This document shows positions 1 through 8,431 of a DNA stretch of 64,000 nucleotides, one piece after another. The notes beneath the pieces were generated by a model, which did no database searches, was not told the DNA's origin, and saw only the letters and a program-made list of their open reading frames with translations. The stretch is from contig NZ_CP114035.2 of assembly GCF_026898135.2 (NCBI RefSeq), positions 5,063,501 through 5,127,500 on the forward strand. Reading direction: 5' to 3'. The position numbers and the translations under genes were made by a program. Source of the DNA: Pseudomonas fortuita (GTDB lineage: Bacteria; Pseudomonadota; Gammaproteobacteria; Pseudomonadales; Pseudomonadaceae). The number at the start of each line of letters is the position of its first letter. Positions within the stretch are counted from its first letter, which is position 1.

Positions 1-913
1 GCACGGTCTGGTCCGGGTCGATGTCGATGCGCAGCAGGCTGCCCGGGATCTCGAAACCACCCTTGAAGGTCACGTCATAATCGGTTTCGGCCAATTCGGT
101 GCCGATCGCCAGCACCACATCGGCCTCAGCCACCAGCGCGCGTGTAGCCGGCAGCGACTGGGTCGAACCAATCTGCAGCGGGTGGCTGGCCGGCAACAAA
201 CCTTTGGCATTGATGGTCAGCGCCACCGGGGCCTGAAGGTGTTCGGCCAGACGCGCCAGCGCAGCCTCCGCGGCCAACGCACCACCGCCCGCCAGGATCA
301 AGGGCCGCCTTGCACCTGCCAGGCGCTCGGCCATCTGCGCCACGGCCTGCGGCGCTGCCCCTGCCCGGCTGCCACGCACCGGGCGGCCCGGCAGCAGGAA
401 GTCGGCCGGTTCGACCAGCACGTCGAGCGGGATTTCGATATGCACCGGGCGCGGCCGGGCGCTCTCGAACACGGCAAATGCCCGCGCCAGCACCTGCGGC
501 AGGTCTGCAGCCGTCATCAAGGTGTGAGAAAACGCGGCCACACCCGACACCAGTGCCGCCTGGTTGGGCAGCTCGTGCAGCTTGCCGCGGCCACCGCCCA
601 GCTGGTCACGGGACTGCACGCTGGAAATCACCAGCATCGGGATCGAGTCGGCATACGCCTGGCCCATGGCAGTGGTGATGTTGGTCATGCCCGGGCCGGT
701 AATAATGAAGCACACCCCAGGTTTGCCACGGGTGCGCGCATAGCCATCAGCCATGAACCCGGCACCCTGCTCGTGGCGCGGGGTGATGTGGCGAATGGAC
801 GAGCCTGCCAGACCACGATAGAGCTCCACGGTATGTACACCGGGAATGCCGAAGACATGGTCGACGCCATAGCCTTCAAGGAGATTGACCAGTACTTCGC
901 CGCAGGTTGCCAT
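1..913 (-). CDS. ThDP-dependent acetolactate synthase-like enzyme (partial, 3' end outside window)
   Basis: The ATG at 913 opens a protein starting MATCGEVLVNLLEGYGVDHV. About 304 residues are present before the left edge. The N-terminal Pyr domain of the thiamine diphosphate enzyme family is clear: FGIPG near residue 21, and TPRHEQGAG with the conserved cofactor-activating Glu48. The middle domain follows (GGGALAAEAAL, NAKGLLP). The C-terminal ThDP/Mg-binding domain is missing from the window. The family includes acetolactate synthase and 5-guanidino-2-oxopentanoate decarboxylase (AruI) of arginine transamination. The sequence seen cannot separate these, though an AruI-like 2-oxoacid decarboxylase is my preferred guess. 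A LysR gene is divergent, with its start 114 bp away, and probably controls it. Confidence 0.85.
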   Translation of the reverse strand, partial: MATCGEVLVNLLEGYGVDHVFGIPGVHTVELYRGLAGSSIRHITPRHEQGAGFMADGYARTRGKPGVCFIITGPGMTNITTAMGQAYADSIPMLVISSVQSRDQLGGGRGKLHELPNQAALVSGVAAFSHTLMTAADLPQVLARAFAVFESARPRPVHIEIPLDVLVEPADFLLPGRPVRGSRAGAAPQAVAQMAERLAGARRPLILAGGGALAAEAALARLAEHLQAPVALTINAKGLLPASHPLQIGSTQSLPATRALVAEADVVLAIGTELAETDYDVTFKGGFEIPGSLLRIDIDPDQTV

Positions 914-1027
914 CGGTTTTCACCCTGAATATTGTTGGATTATGCCCTTATTGGACCCAAGCCACGGCTACCGCCACAATGCAAAAAAACACATACTAGC
1001 CATGTCCTGTCATCATGGCTCAGCACG

Positions 1028-1903
1028 ATGAAACGCTTCCCGCCCCTGCCCGCCCTGCACACCTTTCTGGTCACCGCCCAGCACTGCAACTTCACCCGTG
1101 CAGGGCAACAGCTGCACATCACCCAAGGCGCCGTCAGCCGGCAGATCGCTGCCCTCGAAGCGCACCTGGGTTATGCGCTTTTCCAGCGCCAGGCCCGCGG
1201 GCTGAGCCTGACCCGCGAAGGCCAGGACTGGCTGCCTCGTGTACAGCAGGTATTCGCGCTGATTGAGCAAGGCGTGCGTGAGGTCGGTGGACGCAGCACT
1301 ACCTTGCAGCTCAAGGCCCCAACCTGCGTGATGCGCTGGCTGTTGCCGCGCCTGATGGAATGGCAGGCACTGCGCCCGGACGTACCGGTGGAGCTGACCA
1401 CCACGGTGCAGCATGGCGTGGATTTTCGTCGCGAGGGCTTCGATGCAGCAGTGGTTTATGGCGATGCGCCAAACCACGGGCTGCATGTGCGCAAGCTGTT
1501 CGATGAACAACTTACGCCCGTGTGCGCCCCCTCGTTGCGTGAGGGGCCGATACCGTTGCAGCAGGTGGAAGACCTGGCGCGGCACATGCTGCTCCACCCG
1601 TCGCGGGATGAACATGACTGGCAGTTGTGGCTGCAGGCAGCGGGGGTGACGTTGGCCACTCATGGGCCGAAGCAGCATTTCGAGACACTGGACATGGCGA
1701 TGGCCATGGCCTCGCAGGGGACGGGTGTGGCCATCGGCGACTGGTCGCTGATTGGCGATGACTTGCGCGGGGGGCGGCTGTCCATGCCGTTTGCGCTGAA
1801 GGTAGTGACCGGGAAAGGGTATTACCTGGTAAGCCAGGCCAGAAGCTTGCCGCCAGGGTTGATGGAGTTACTGGACTGGCTGGAGAGCCAGGCTAGCCAA
1901 TAA
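1028..1903 (+). CDS. LysR-family transcriptional regulator
   Basis: This is a 291-residue LysR regulator. I chose the ATG at 1028 because it begins at the typical helix-turn-helix (MKRFPPLPALHTFLVTAQH), with the recognition part HITQGAVSRQIAALEAHLG at about residues 32-50. The frame is open further upstream, but that extension has no family resemblance. A substrate-binding domain follows. It resembles the GcvA-like branch that starts with the PPLPALHTF pattern. It is divergent from the ThDP enzyme gene, so control of that gene in response to a 2-oxoacid or amino acid is the natural inference. The effector is unknown. Confidence 0.85.
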   Translation: MKRFPPLPALHTFLVTAQHCNFTRAGQQLHITQGAVSRQIAALEAHLGYALFQRQARGLSLTREGQDWLPRVQQVFALIEQGVREVGGRSTTLQLKAPTCVMRWLLPRLMEWQALRPDVPVELTTTVQHGVDFRREGFDAAVVYGDAPNHGLHVRKLFDEQLTPVCAPSLREGPIPLQQVEDLARHMLLHPSRDEHDWQLWLQAAGVTLATHGPKQHFETLDMAMAMASQGTGVAIGDWSLIGDDLRGGRLSMPFALKVVTGKGYYLVSQARSLPPGLMELLDWLESQASQ

Positions 1904-1904
1904 G

Positions 1905-1999
1905 TGCCTCTTCGCGGGCGCGCCCGCTCCCACAGGTACAGCATGGGCCTTGGGAACTGTGCTGTAGCTGTGGGAGCGGGCATGCCCGCGAAGCAGGCG
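1905..1999. repeat. Paired REP palindrome (BIME-like)
   Basis: Two 25-bp arms (1911-1935 and 1968-1992) are inverted with two mismatched positions around a short spacer. They carry the P. putida REP core (TTCGCGGGC...GCTCCCACAG). The element lies between the convergent LysR and NAD(P)-binding genes and may act as a transcript end or stabiliser. Confidence 0.85.
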
Positions 2000-2001
2000 A
2001 C

Positions 2002-2616
2002 TCAGTAGCCCACTGTAAACCGCTGCCGCGAATGCGCCGGCTTTTCCAGCTCGTCGAGCATGGCAATGGCATAGTCGGCAAAGGTGATCCAGCTTTTGCC
2101 ATCCGCACCGATCAGCAGATGATCCTTGCCCACTTTGTAGCGCCCGCTGCGCTCACCTTCAACAAACTCCGCCGACGGCGAGAGGAATGTCCAGTCCAGG
2201 TCTGGGTCGCGCTGCAACGCTTCCAGAAAACGCACCCCGGCAGTGGCCTCGGCCTTGTAGGCCTCCGGGAAGTCCGGGCTGTCGATTACCCGATGCCCCG
2301 ACGGCAGCAGCAAGCTGCCGGCGCCACCCACCACCAACAGGCGCTTGACCCCGGCACGCTTGACCGGCTCGATGATGGCATGCGGCTCGATCGTCGAGAA
2401 ATGCGCCGCGCTCAACACGGCGTCCAAGCCTGTTACCGCCGCTTGCAGGGCCGCACTGTCCTTGGCATCCAGCGCCTTGACGGTCACCCCTTCACGGCCC
2501 TGCAATCGCGAAGGGTCGCGGGCGATGGCCAACACACTGTGGCCACGGCGCAGGGCCTCCTCCAGCAACTGGCTGCCAGCGCGGCCAGTGGCACCGATAA
2601 TTGCGATCTTGCTCAT
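2002..2616 (-). CDS. NAD(P)-binding protein, atypical SDR (YwnB/SDR_a5-like)
   Basis: This is a 204-residue protein beginning MSKIAIIGATGRAGSQLLEE. The glycine-rich nucleotide-binding motif GATGRAG is at about residues 8-14. The pattern SAAHFS and the later VVGGAGSL are typical of the NmrA/SDR a5 Rossmann proteins. No Tyr-x-x-x-Lys catalytic pair is obvious, so it may be a reductase of unknown substrate or a redox sensor. The ATG at 2616 was preferred over an upstream in-frame start because the beta-strand/glycine motif must begin right there. It starts 28 bp after the metallo-hydrolase gene stop, so the two are probably one operon under the divergent LysR at 3623. Confidence 0.8.
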   Translation of the reverse strand: MSKIAIIGATGRAGSQLLEEALRRGHSVLAIARDPSRLQGREGVTVKALDAKDSAALQAAVTGLDAVLSAAHFSTIEPHAIIEPVKRAGVKRLLVVGGAGSLLLPSGHRVIDSPDFPEAYKAEATAGVRFLEALQRDPDLDWTFLSPSAEFVEGERSGRYKVGKDHLLIGADGKSWITFADYAIAMLDELEKPAHSRQRFTVGY

Positions 2617-2644
2617 GGGAACACTCTCCATTGATTGAACGGAA

Positions 2645-3520
2645 TTACCACTTCATCTCGCCCTTGGCGACCTTGGCACCGAGTTCCAGCGAGCTTTCAT
2701 CGGCCAGGCCCGGGTAACGCTGCTTCATGGCCTGGATCAACGCATTGGCGTCTTTCGCCTTGGCGGTTTCAGCGTCAAACCCACGAATGTAGTTTGCCGT
2801 GAAGCGCACGGCCTGCAGTGAACGGCTGCTGTCTCCCAGGTAATGCCCGGGGATGACCGTGCGTGGCCCCAGCGCCTCGACGTGCGCCAAGGTGCCAAGC
2901 CAATCGGCATGGGACTTGGCCGATTGAGTGTCGGCCATCCACACATGAATGTTTTCGGACACCACCACGCCACCGACCACCGCCTTGATCGACGGGATCC
3001 ACACAAAACTGCGGTCTGGTTGCGGGCCGTCCAGGCCGACCACGTCCAAGGCCTGCCCCTCCAGCGTCAGGCGCTGCCCTTCGAGCACTTGCGGCAGCAC
3101 CAGCCGCTGCGGTTTGTCTGCCCCCATCTGCGGCCCCCAGTACGCCAGCTTGGCATCCCTGGTCTGGCGGATATGTGCAACCGTGGCGGCAGAGGCCAGC
3201 ACCTTGGCGTTGGGGAAGGCCTGGGTCAGGGTGTCCAGGCCAAAGTAATAGTCCGGGTCGCCGTGGCTGATGTAGATGGTGGTCAAGTGTTTGCCGCCAG
3301 CCTGCAGGCGCTTTACCAGTTGCTCAGCCTGGGCTTTGCCAAACTGGGCGTCGATCAGCACGGCATCGTGCTCGCCACTGACAATCACCGAACTGACCGG
3401 AAAAATGGCCTCGTGCCCGGGGTTGTAGACCTCCAGTTGCAGCGGTTCGGCGGCCAGCGCAGGGCCGGCCAGGGTCACGCAGGCCAGTAGCAGGCCTCGC
3501 AAGGGGGTGAACAGGGACAT
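2645..3520 (-). CDS. Periplasmic MBL-fold hydrolase-like protein with altered metal motif
   Basis: This is a 291-residue protein. It begins with a clear signal peptide (MSLFTPLRGLLLACVTLAGP, cleavage near ALAA at residues 21-24), so it is exported. The metallo-beta-lactamase fold shows in VLIDAQFG (about residues 54-61) and in the late IPGHYLG. The canonical HxHxDH metal motif is replaced by SHGDPDYYFG at residues 85-94 (His86, Asp88, Asp90), so metal binding must differ. The start at 3520 was chosen because the signal peptide begins there. It is divergent from LysR at 3623 and is followed closely by the NAD(P)-binding gene. Substrate unknown. Confidence 0.8.
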   Translation of the reverse strand: MSLFTPLRGLLLACVTLAGPALAAEPLQLEVYNPGHEAIFPVSSVIVSGEHDAVLIDAQFGKAQAEQLVKRLQAGGKHLTTIYISHGDPDYYFGLDTLTQAFPNAKVLASAATVAHIRQTRDAKLAYWGPQMGADKPQRLVLPQVLEGQRLTLEGQALDVVGLDGPQPDRSFVWIPSIKAVVGGVVVSENIHVWMADTQSAKSHADWLGTLAHVEALGPRTVIPGHYLGDSSRSLQAVRFTANYIRGFDAETAKAKDANALIQAMKQRYPGLADESSLELGAKVAKGEMKW

Positions 3521-3622
3521 AGGCAAGGCCTTCAGTTGAACAATGCCTAACAGCTTAGTTGCCCGATCTGTGACAAAAAATGCCATGCTTGAACATAGTT
3601 TGTTTCTAAAACCGGGCAAATC

Positions 3623-4528
3623 ATGGACCGTCTCAACGCCATGCGCGTTTTCGTTACCGTCGTCGACCTGGGCAGCCAGTCGGCAGCGGCAGACCACCTG
3701 CAGCTTTCTCGGCCCGTGGTGTCGCGTTACCTGGCAGAGCTGGAGGACTGGGTTGGCGCGAGGCTAATGCAGCGCACCACTCGCAAGCTCAGCCTCACCG
3801 CGGCCGGCCAGGAAACCCTGCCCCGCTGCCGGCAACTGCTGGAACTGGCCGGCGACCTGCAGGCCGCGGTGCAGCAGCCGGATGACGCGCCGAAAGGCGC
3901 GCTGCGCATCAGCGTCAGCACCTCTTTCGGCCAGGCGCAGCTGGTGGACGCGGTGGCGGCCTATGTGCGGCGCTATCCTGGGGTGAAGGTGGAACTGCAA
4001 ATGCTCGATCGCACCGTCAACCTGGTGGATGAGCGCATCGACCTGGCCATCCGCACCAGCAACGAGCTGGACCCCAACCTGATCGCCCGGCGCCTGAGCG
4101 TGTGCCGCTCGGTGGTGTGCGCAGCCCCGGCCTACCTGAGCGAGCACGGCGTACCGCAACGGGTCGAGGACCTGAGCCGGCACAACTGCCTGACCCATGC
4201 CTATTTCGGCCACAGCCTGTGGCATTTCGAGGTGGCCGGCCAGCAGGTCGCCGTACCGGTGGCGGGAAACATCAGCGCCAACGAAGCCATGACATTGCAA
4301 AAGGCAGCCCTGGCCAGCGCAGGAATCGCCATGCTGCCAACCTACCAGGCCGCCGACGCCCTGCGCAGGGGCGAACTGGTACGCCTGCTGCCCGAAGCGC
4401 AGCCACGTGAACTGAACCTGAATGCGGTGTACACGTCACGCAAGCACATGCCGGCGACCTTGCGCAGCATGTTGGATTTCCTGGTGCAGCGGTTCAAGGA
4501 CGAGCCGGAGTGGGATCGGGATCTGTAA
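3623..4528 (+). CDS. LysR-family transcriptional regulator
   Basis: This is a 301-residue LysR protein of the CrgA/DsdA-like type that starts MDRLNAMRVFVTVVDLGSQS. The helix-turn-helix lies around residues 18-40 (AAADHLQLSRPVVSRYLAEL). The effector domain spans about residue 90 to the end. It is divergent from the MBL-fold gene across a 102-bp gap, which is the classic LysR layout. The likely targets are the MBL-fold gene and the NAD(P)-binding gene behind it. Confidence 0.88.
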   Translation: MDRLNAMRVFVTVVDLGSQSAAADHLQLSRPVVSRYLAELEDWVGARLMQRTTRKLSLTAAGQETLPRCRQLLELAGDLQAAVQQPDDAPKGALRISVSTSFGQAQLVDAVAAYVRRYPGVKVELQMLDRTVNLVDERIDLAIRTSNELDPNLIARRLSVCRSVVCAAPAYLSEHGVPQRVEDLSRHNCLTHAYFGHSLWHFEVAGQQVAVPVAGNISANEAMTLQKAALASAGIAMLPTYQAADALRRGELVRLLPEAQPRELNLNAVYTSRKHMPATLRSMLDFLVQRFKDEPEWDRDL

Positions 4529-4587
4529 CGCTGAAATTGGCCTACGCTGGAAGGTATCACCTATTGCTGTAACAGGAGGTGAGCACC

Positions 4588-4761
4588 ATGGGCATCAAAT
4601 CCAGAAGAGTCGCCCTTGTCATGGCCCTGACTGCGGTCGCAGGGCTGTATGGTTCAGCGTGCTGGCGCGCCGAGCTGCTACGCAGTCAGCCCAGCGCCGC
4701 AGCCAGCTGCGAGCAGGCACATTGCGTGCCTCACACTGCAACCTTGAGCGCCATCCGCTGA
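4588..4761 (+). CDS. Small membrane-anchored or secreted protein (57 aa), unknown
   Basis: The 57-residue reading frame starts MGIKSRRVALVMALTAVAGL. A near-perfect ribosome site, AGGAGGTG, sits at 4574-4581 with good spacing to the ATG at 4588. A basic N-terminus plus one hydrophobic stretch (about residues 8-27) suggests a signal or anchor. The tail has three cysteines. I recognise no family. The strong ribosome site and signal-like start are the only reasons for calling it. Confidence 0.5.
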   Translation: MGIKSRRVALVMALTAVAGLYGSACWRAELLRSQPSAAASCEQAHCVPHTATLSAIR

Positions 4762-4780
4762 GTTGACGGCGCCCTGCCGG

Positions 4781-5650
4781 TCACTCTTCGACGCTCATGT
4801 ATTCCTTGGCCCAGCGGATGTAATCCTCGGGCTGGGTGTAGGTGTGCGAGAGTTCGGTGGCGCTCAGGTTCTGCGACTTGTTCTGCTGGCCACGCTGCAA
4901 GCGCAAGCAATCGTAAGTGGCCTTGATCGCAGCAAAGTAGGCGCCATGGCCATCGACTGCGATACGCACGCCCAGGCTCGCCAGGCGTTCATCGTCATGC
5001 AGGTTGGGGTTGCCATAGGTGACCAGCATCAGCGGCACTGTCAGGTGCTCGGCAATCTGCTCGAGGTGTTCGAAGTCCTTCACGCCTACCATACAGATAC
5101 CATCGGCACCGGCCTTCTGGTAGCTCTGGGTGCGCACGATGATTTCTTCGGTGGTGAGCACGCCAGCATTGGTACGGGCAATGATCGACAATGACGAGTC
5201 GACACGCGCCTCCAGGGCCGCACGAATCTTGCCGACGCCTTCCTCAACCGGGATCAGGTCGGTGGACTTGCGCCCGAATTGGGCGGGCAGCAGGGTGTCT
5301 TCGATGGTCAGCCCAGCCACGCCGGCGCGCTCCAGTTCGATAACCGTGCGCATCACGTTCAGCGCGTTGCCGTAGCCGTGGTCGGCATCAGCCAGCACGG
5401 GCAATTGCGCTACCCGGCCAATTCGGGTGGCCTGCTCGACAAATTCACTGAGGGTGATCAGGGCGAAGTCCGGCGCAGCCAGTACCTGCAATGAAGCGAC
5501 AGAACCGCCCAGGATGCCGACCTCGAAGCCCAGGTCTGCGGCAATGCGTGCCGACATCGGGTCGAACACCGATGCAGTGTGGTAACAGGAACCTGAAGCG
5601 AGCAGTTCGCGGAAGGCAAAACGCAGATCTTGATGGGAAGCCTTGGGCAT
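4781..5650 (-). CDS. Oxaloacetate decarboxylase (isocitrate lyase/PEP mutase superfamily)
   Basis: This is a 289-residue TIM-barrel protein of the isocitrate lyase/phosphoenolpyruvate mutase superfamily. It shows [25 protein letters not shown] (Mg-binding Asp region, about residues 84-94), [11 protein letters not shown] and IIARTNAG. It resembles Pseudomonas PA4872-type proteins, which act as oxaloacetate decarboxylases although many databases call them carboxyphosphonoenolpyruvate mutases. The ATG at 5650 has GGAG five bases upstream. An in-frame GTG six bases earlier is less well placed. It stands alone between the small 57-aa gene and a 361-bp non-coding gap. Confidence 0.82.
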   Translation of the reverse strand: MPKASHQDLRFAFRELLASGSCYHTASVFDPMSARIAADLGFEVGILGGSVASLQVLAAPDFALITLSEFVEQATRIGRVAQLPVLADADHGYGNALNVMRTVIELERAGVAGLTIEDTLLPAQFGRKSTDLIPVEEGVGKIRAALEARVDSSLSIIARTNAGVLTTEEIIVRTQSYQKAGADGICMVGVKDFEHLEQIAEHLTVPLMLVTYGNPNLHDDERLASLGVRIAVDGHGAYFAAIKATYDCLRLQRGQQNKSQNLSATELSHTYTQPEDYIRWAKEYMSVEE

Positions 5651-6011
5651 GATCACTCCGCAAATAAGTTGAAATTTGAACGGTAACTACCGACCCCTGT
5701 AATCGGGTCTACCTGACCTGTTCCAACCGTCGCCATCTGGGCGGTCATGCTCGACATGCAGGCAGAGGAATAAAAGGTGTGGGAGACAGCGGCCTGAAAA
5801 ACCTGCGGCATATTGCTGCACCAAGCTGGTGCAAGCCCCGGTTTTCAGCCCCTGTGGCATACCAACGATATCACGCAGCCATGCATACTGAATGAATGCG
5901 CCAATGCCGATTCGGCATAGGGGATGCAGATAGTACATAGGAAGCTACCTAACTCAGGTTACAATCCGACTTGCCCGCGAAGAGGCCGCCACACTCAATC
6001 AAGGTATTCCC
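5651..6011. other. Non-coding gap before the MFS gene
   Basis: No convincing gene is seen. The stretch holds a 15-bp palindrome, ATGCCGATTCGGCAT, at 5904-5918, about 95 bp before the exporter start. It is a candidate operator. A TACAAT hexamer at 5960-5965 could be a -10 element, but no good -35 is visible. Confidence 0.4.
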
Positions 6012-7463
6012 GTGACCGCCGCCCTGCCCCCCACCACCCTGCGCAACGTGCTCACCGCCCTGATGCTGGCGATCTTCCTCGGCGCACTGGACCAGACCAT
6101 CGTCGCCGTCTCACTGCCCGCGATCTCGGCCCAGTTCAACGATGTCGGCCTGCTGGCGTGGATCATTTCCGGCTACATGGTGGCGATGACCGTGGCCGTG
6201 CCGATCTACGGCAAGCTGGGTGACCTGTACGGGCGGCGGCGGATGATCCTGACCGGCATCAGTCTGTTCACCCTGGCCTCGATCGCCTGCGCCTTGGCCC
6301 AGGACATGCAGCAGCTGGTGCTGGCGCGGGTACTGCAGGGCATTGGTGCGGGTGGCATGGTTTCGGTCAGCCAGGCAATTATCGGCGACTTTGTGCCACC
6401 CCGCGAACGCGGCCGCTATCAGGGCTATTTCAGCAGCATGTATGCAGTGGCGAGTGTCGCCGGGCCAGTGCTGGGTGGAGGGTTGACCGAGTACCTGTCA
6501 TGGCGCTGGGTATTCTGGATCAACCTGCCGCTGGGGCTGGTTGCCTTGTGGGCGATCCACCGGGCCCTGGGCGGCATGCCGGCGCAACGCCGCGAGGCGC
6601 AGGTTGACTACCTCGGCGCCGTGCTGCTGATCCTCGGCCTGGGCAGTCTGTTACTGGGCATCACCTTGGTCGGCCAGGGCCACCCTTGGGCCGACCCGGC
6701 CGTACTGGCCCTGTTCGCCTGCGCCGTGCTGGGCCTTGCGCTGTTCATCGCTCATGAGCGCCGCTGCCCGGAGCCGCTGCTGCCCTTGGGCCTGTTCGGC
6801 AACCGTGTCGCGGTTTGGTGCTGGGGCGTGATCTTTTTCGCCAGTTTCCAGTCCATTTCCCTGACCATGCTGATGCCGTTGCGCTATCAGGGCATCACCG
6901 GCGCCGGTGCCGACAGCGCCGCCCTGCACCTGCTGCCACTGGCGATGGGGCTGCCCCTGGGTGCCTTCACCGGCGGGCGCATGACCAGCCGCACCGGGCG
7001 CTACAAGCCGCAGATTCTGGCCGGTGCCCTGCTGATGCCAGTGGCCATTTTTGCCATGGCGCTGACCCCGCCACAGTCTGGGTGGTTCAGTGCATTGTTC
7101 ATGCTGCTGACCGGCATTGCCTGCGGGTTGCAGTTCCCTACATCGCTGGTAGGTACGCAAAGTGCTGTGGACAGCAAGGACATTGGGGTGGCCACCAGCA
7201 CCACCAACCTGTTCCGGTCGCTGGGCGGGGCCATGGGCGTTGCCTGCATGTCCAGTCTGCTGCTGGCACTGCTGCACCAGGGCGGGTTCGAAATGCTGGG
7301 CAACCCGTTGCTTGGGAGTCTGAAGGCAGGGGAGGTGGACCTGGTCACGCAGGCGCGGTTGACGGAAACATTCCGGCAGTTGCTGATGGGAAGTGGGCTG
7401 GTTGCACTGCTCGGGCTGATTGCCGCAGTGGCGCTGCCGGATCGGCAACTGCGCGGACGCTAG
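6012..7463 (+). CDS. MFS multidrug exporter, DHA2 (EmrB/QacA) family
   Basis: This is a 483-residue polytopic membrane protein. Features: LGALDQTIVAVSLPAI in the first helix (motif D1), GKLGDLYGRRRMIL (motif A), LARVLQGIGAGGM (motif B) and GPVLGGGLTEYLSWRWVFWI (motif C). The hydrophobic profile fits the 14-helix drug:H+ antiport branch. The GTG at 6012 is the best start because the MFS N-terminus begins there. It lies next to ttgR and ttgABC, so two efflux systems are adjacent. Substrates are unknown. Confidence 0.88.
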   Translation: MTAALPPTTLRNVLTALMLAIFLGALDQTIVAVSLPAISAQFNDVGLLAWIISGYMVAMTVAVPIYGKLGDLYGRRRMILTGISLFTLASIACALAQDMQQLVLARVLQGIGAGGMVSVSQAIIGDFVPPRERGRYQGYFSSMYAVASVAGPVLGGGLTEYLSWRWVFWINLPLGLVALWAIHRALGGMPAQRREAQVDYLGAVLLILGLGSLLLGITLVGQGHPWADPAVLALFACAVLGLALFIAHERRCPEPLLPLGLFGNRVAVWCWGVIFFASFQSISLTMLMPLRYQGITGAGADSAALHLLPLAMGLPLGAFTGGRMTSRTGRYKPQILAGALLMPVAIFAMALTPPQSGWFSALFMLLTGIACGLQFPTSLVGTQSAVDSKDIGVATSTTNLFRSLGGAMGVACMSSLLLALLHQGGFEMLGNPLLGSLKAGEVDLVTQARLTETFRQLLMGSGLVALLGLIAAVALPDRQLRGR

Positions 7464-7540
7464 AGGCAGCTCCCGCACCCTGCGCTTAATACTCTGCTAA
7501 TACATAAGGGAAACAATCCCTCACAATCCTTAACAAAGTG

Positions 7541-8173
7541 TCATTTGCGCAGAGCCGGGCTCAAGCGCAGCATATCCAGCCCGGTGTCGACCCATTTTTC
7601 GACATCACCCAACAGATCGACACTGTCAGGCAGCAACAGCCAGCGCCCGATCAGGCCATCGACATAGGCAAACATGGCCACCGCCGCGCGCTCGACATCC
7701 AGCTCGCCAGGCAACTGGCCCCGGCGAACGGCATTGGCCAACGCCAGGGCAATGCCCTTGTGGCAATCCAGCACCGCCCCCTGGCGCTGCTGGCGAATTT
7801 CACACATGTCATCGGTGAACTCGCACTTGTGATGCAGGATTTCATTGATACGCCGGGTTCGGGCATCGAGCACCAGCTCGTTGAACACTTGCAACAGCAG
7901 CTTGCGCATGCAGCCGAGCGGGTCGACTTCGTCCTCGCTTTCGCTCGCCCGTGCCAAGTGGTCATGGGTTTCGTGCAAGCTGTCGAGCAGCGCCTGTACC
8001 AGCTCCGCCTTGTTGTTGAAGTGCCAGTAGATCGCCCCGCGCGTGACTCCCGCCAGCTCGGCGATGTCGGCCAGGGTGGTTCGCGCAACCCCGCGCTTGT
8101 AGAAGGCCTTTTCCGCCGCCTCAATGATCTGGGCGCGGGTTTCCTGGGCTTCTTCTTTGGTTCGACGGACCAT
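7541..8173 (-). CDS. ttgR: TetR-family repressor TtgR of the TtgABC efflux pump
   Basis: This is a 210-residue TetR regulator matching TtgR in length and sequence ([20 protein letters not shown]). The helix-turn-helix is at about residues 34-53 ([19 protein letters not shown]). The ligand-pocket residues described for TtgR, Asn110 and His114, are both present. Antibiotics, flavonoids and plant phenolics release it from DNA in P. putida. It is divergent from ttgA. The shared operator at about 8297-8331 lets it repress both its own gene and the pump. Confidence 0.95.
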   Translation of the reverse strand: MVRRTKEEAQETRAQIIEAAEKAFYKRGVARTTLADIAELAGVTRGAIYWHFNNKAELVQALLDSLHETHDHLARASESEDEVDPLGCMRKLLLQVFNELVLDARTRRINEILHHKCEFTDDMCEIRQQRQGAVLDCHKGIALALANAVRRGQLPGELDVERAAVAMFAYVDGLIGRWLLLPDSVDLLGDVEKWVDTGLDMLRLSPALRK

Positions 8174-8296
8174 GGCAGTACAACCTCATCTGGCCCGAAC
8201 GCGCGGCGCGTACGGGGGACGCTTCGGGGGCACCTCTGCAGGGAGCCTCACGGATAAGCTAATCAAGAGCTGTGGCAGTACCTGAGTACAACCCAG

Positions 8297-8331
8297 CGGT
8301 ATTTACAAACAACCATGAATGTAAGTATATT
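8297..8331. promoter_or_regulatory. TtgR operator
   Basis: The segment around TATTTACAAACAACCATGAA (from 8300) continuing into TGTAAGTATATTC matches the published TtgR operator of P. putida almost exactly. It has imperfect inverted halves (TTTACAAAC ... GAATGTAAGTA). It sits between ttgR and ttgA where the two promoters overlap. Confidence 0.85.
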
Positions 8332-8431
8332 CCTTAGCAAGCTATTTATCCACCGGATAGCAATTTTTCCAGATCAAGAACTCTTCCATTACTCTTGAGC
8401 GTCTCCCTGCTCCAGCGACCCGAGGATCCTC

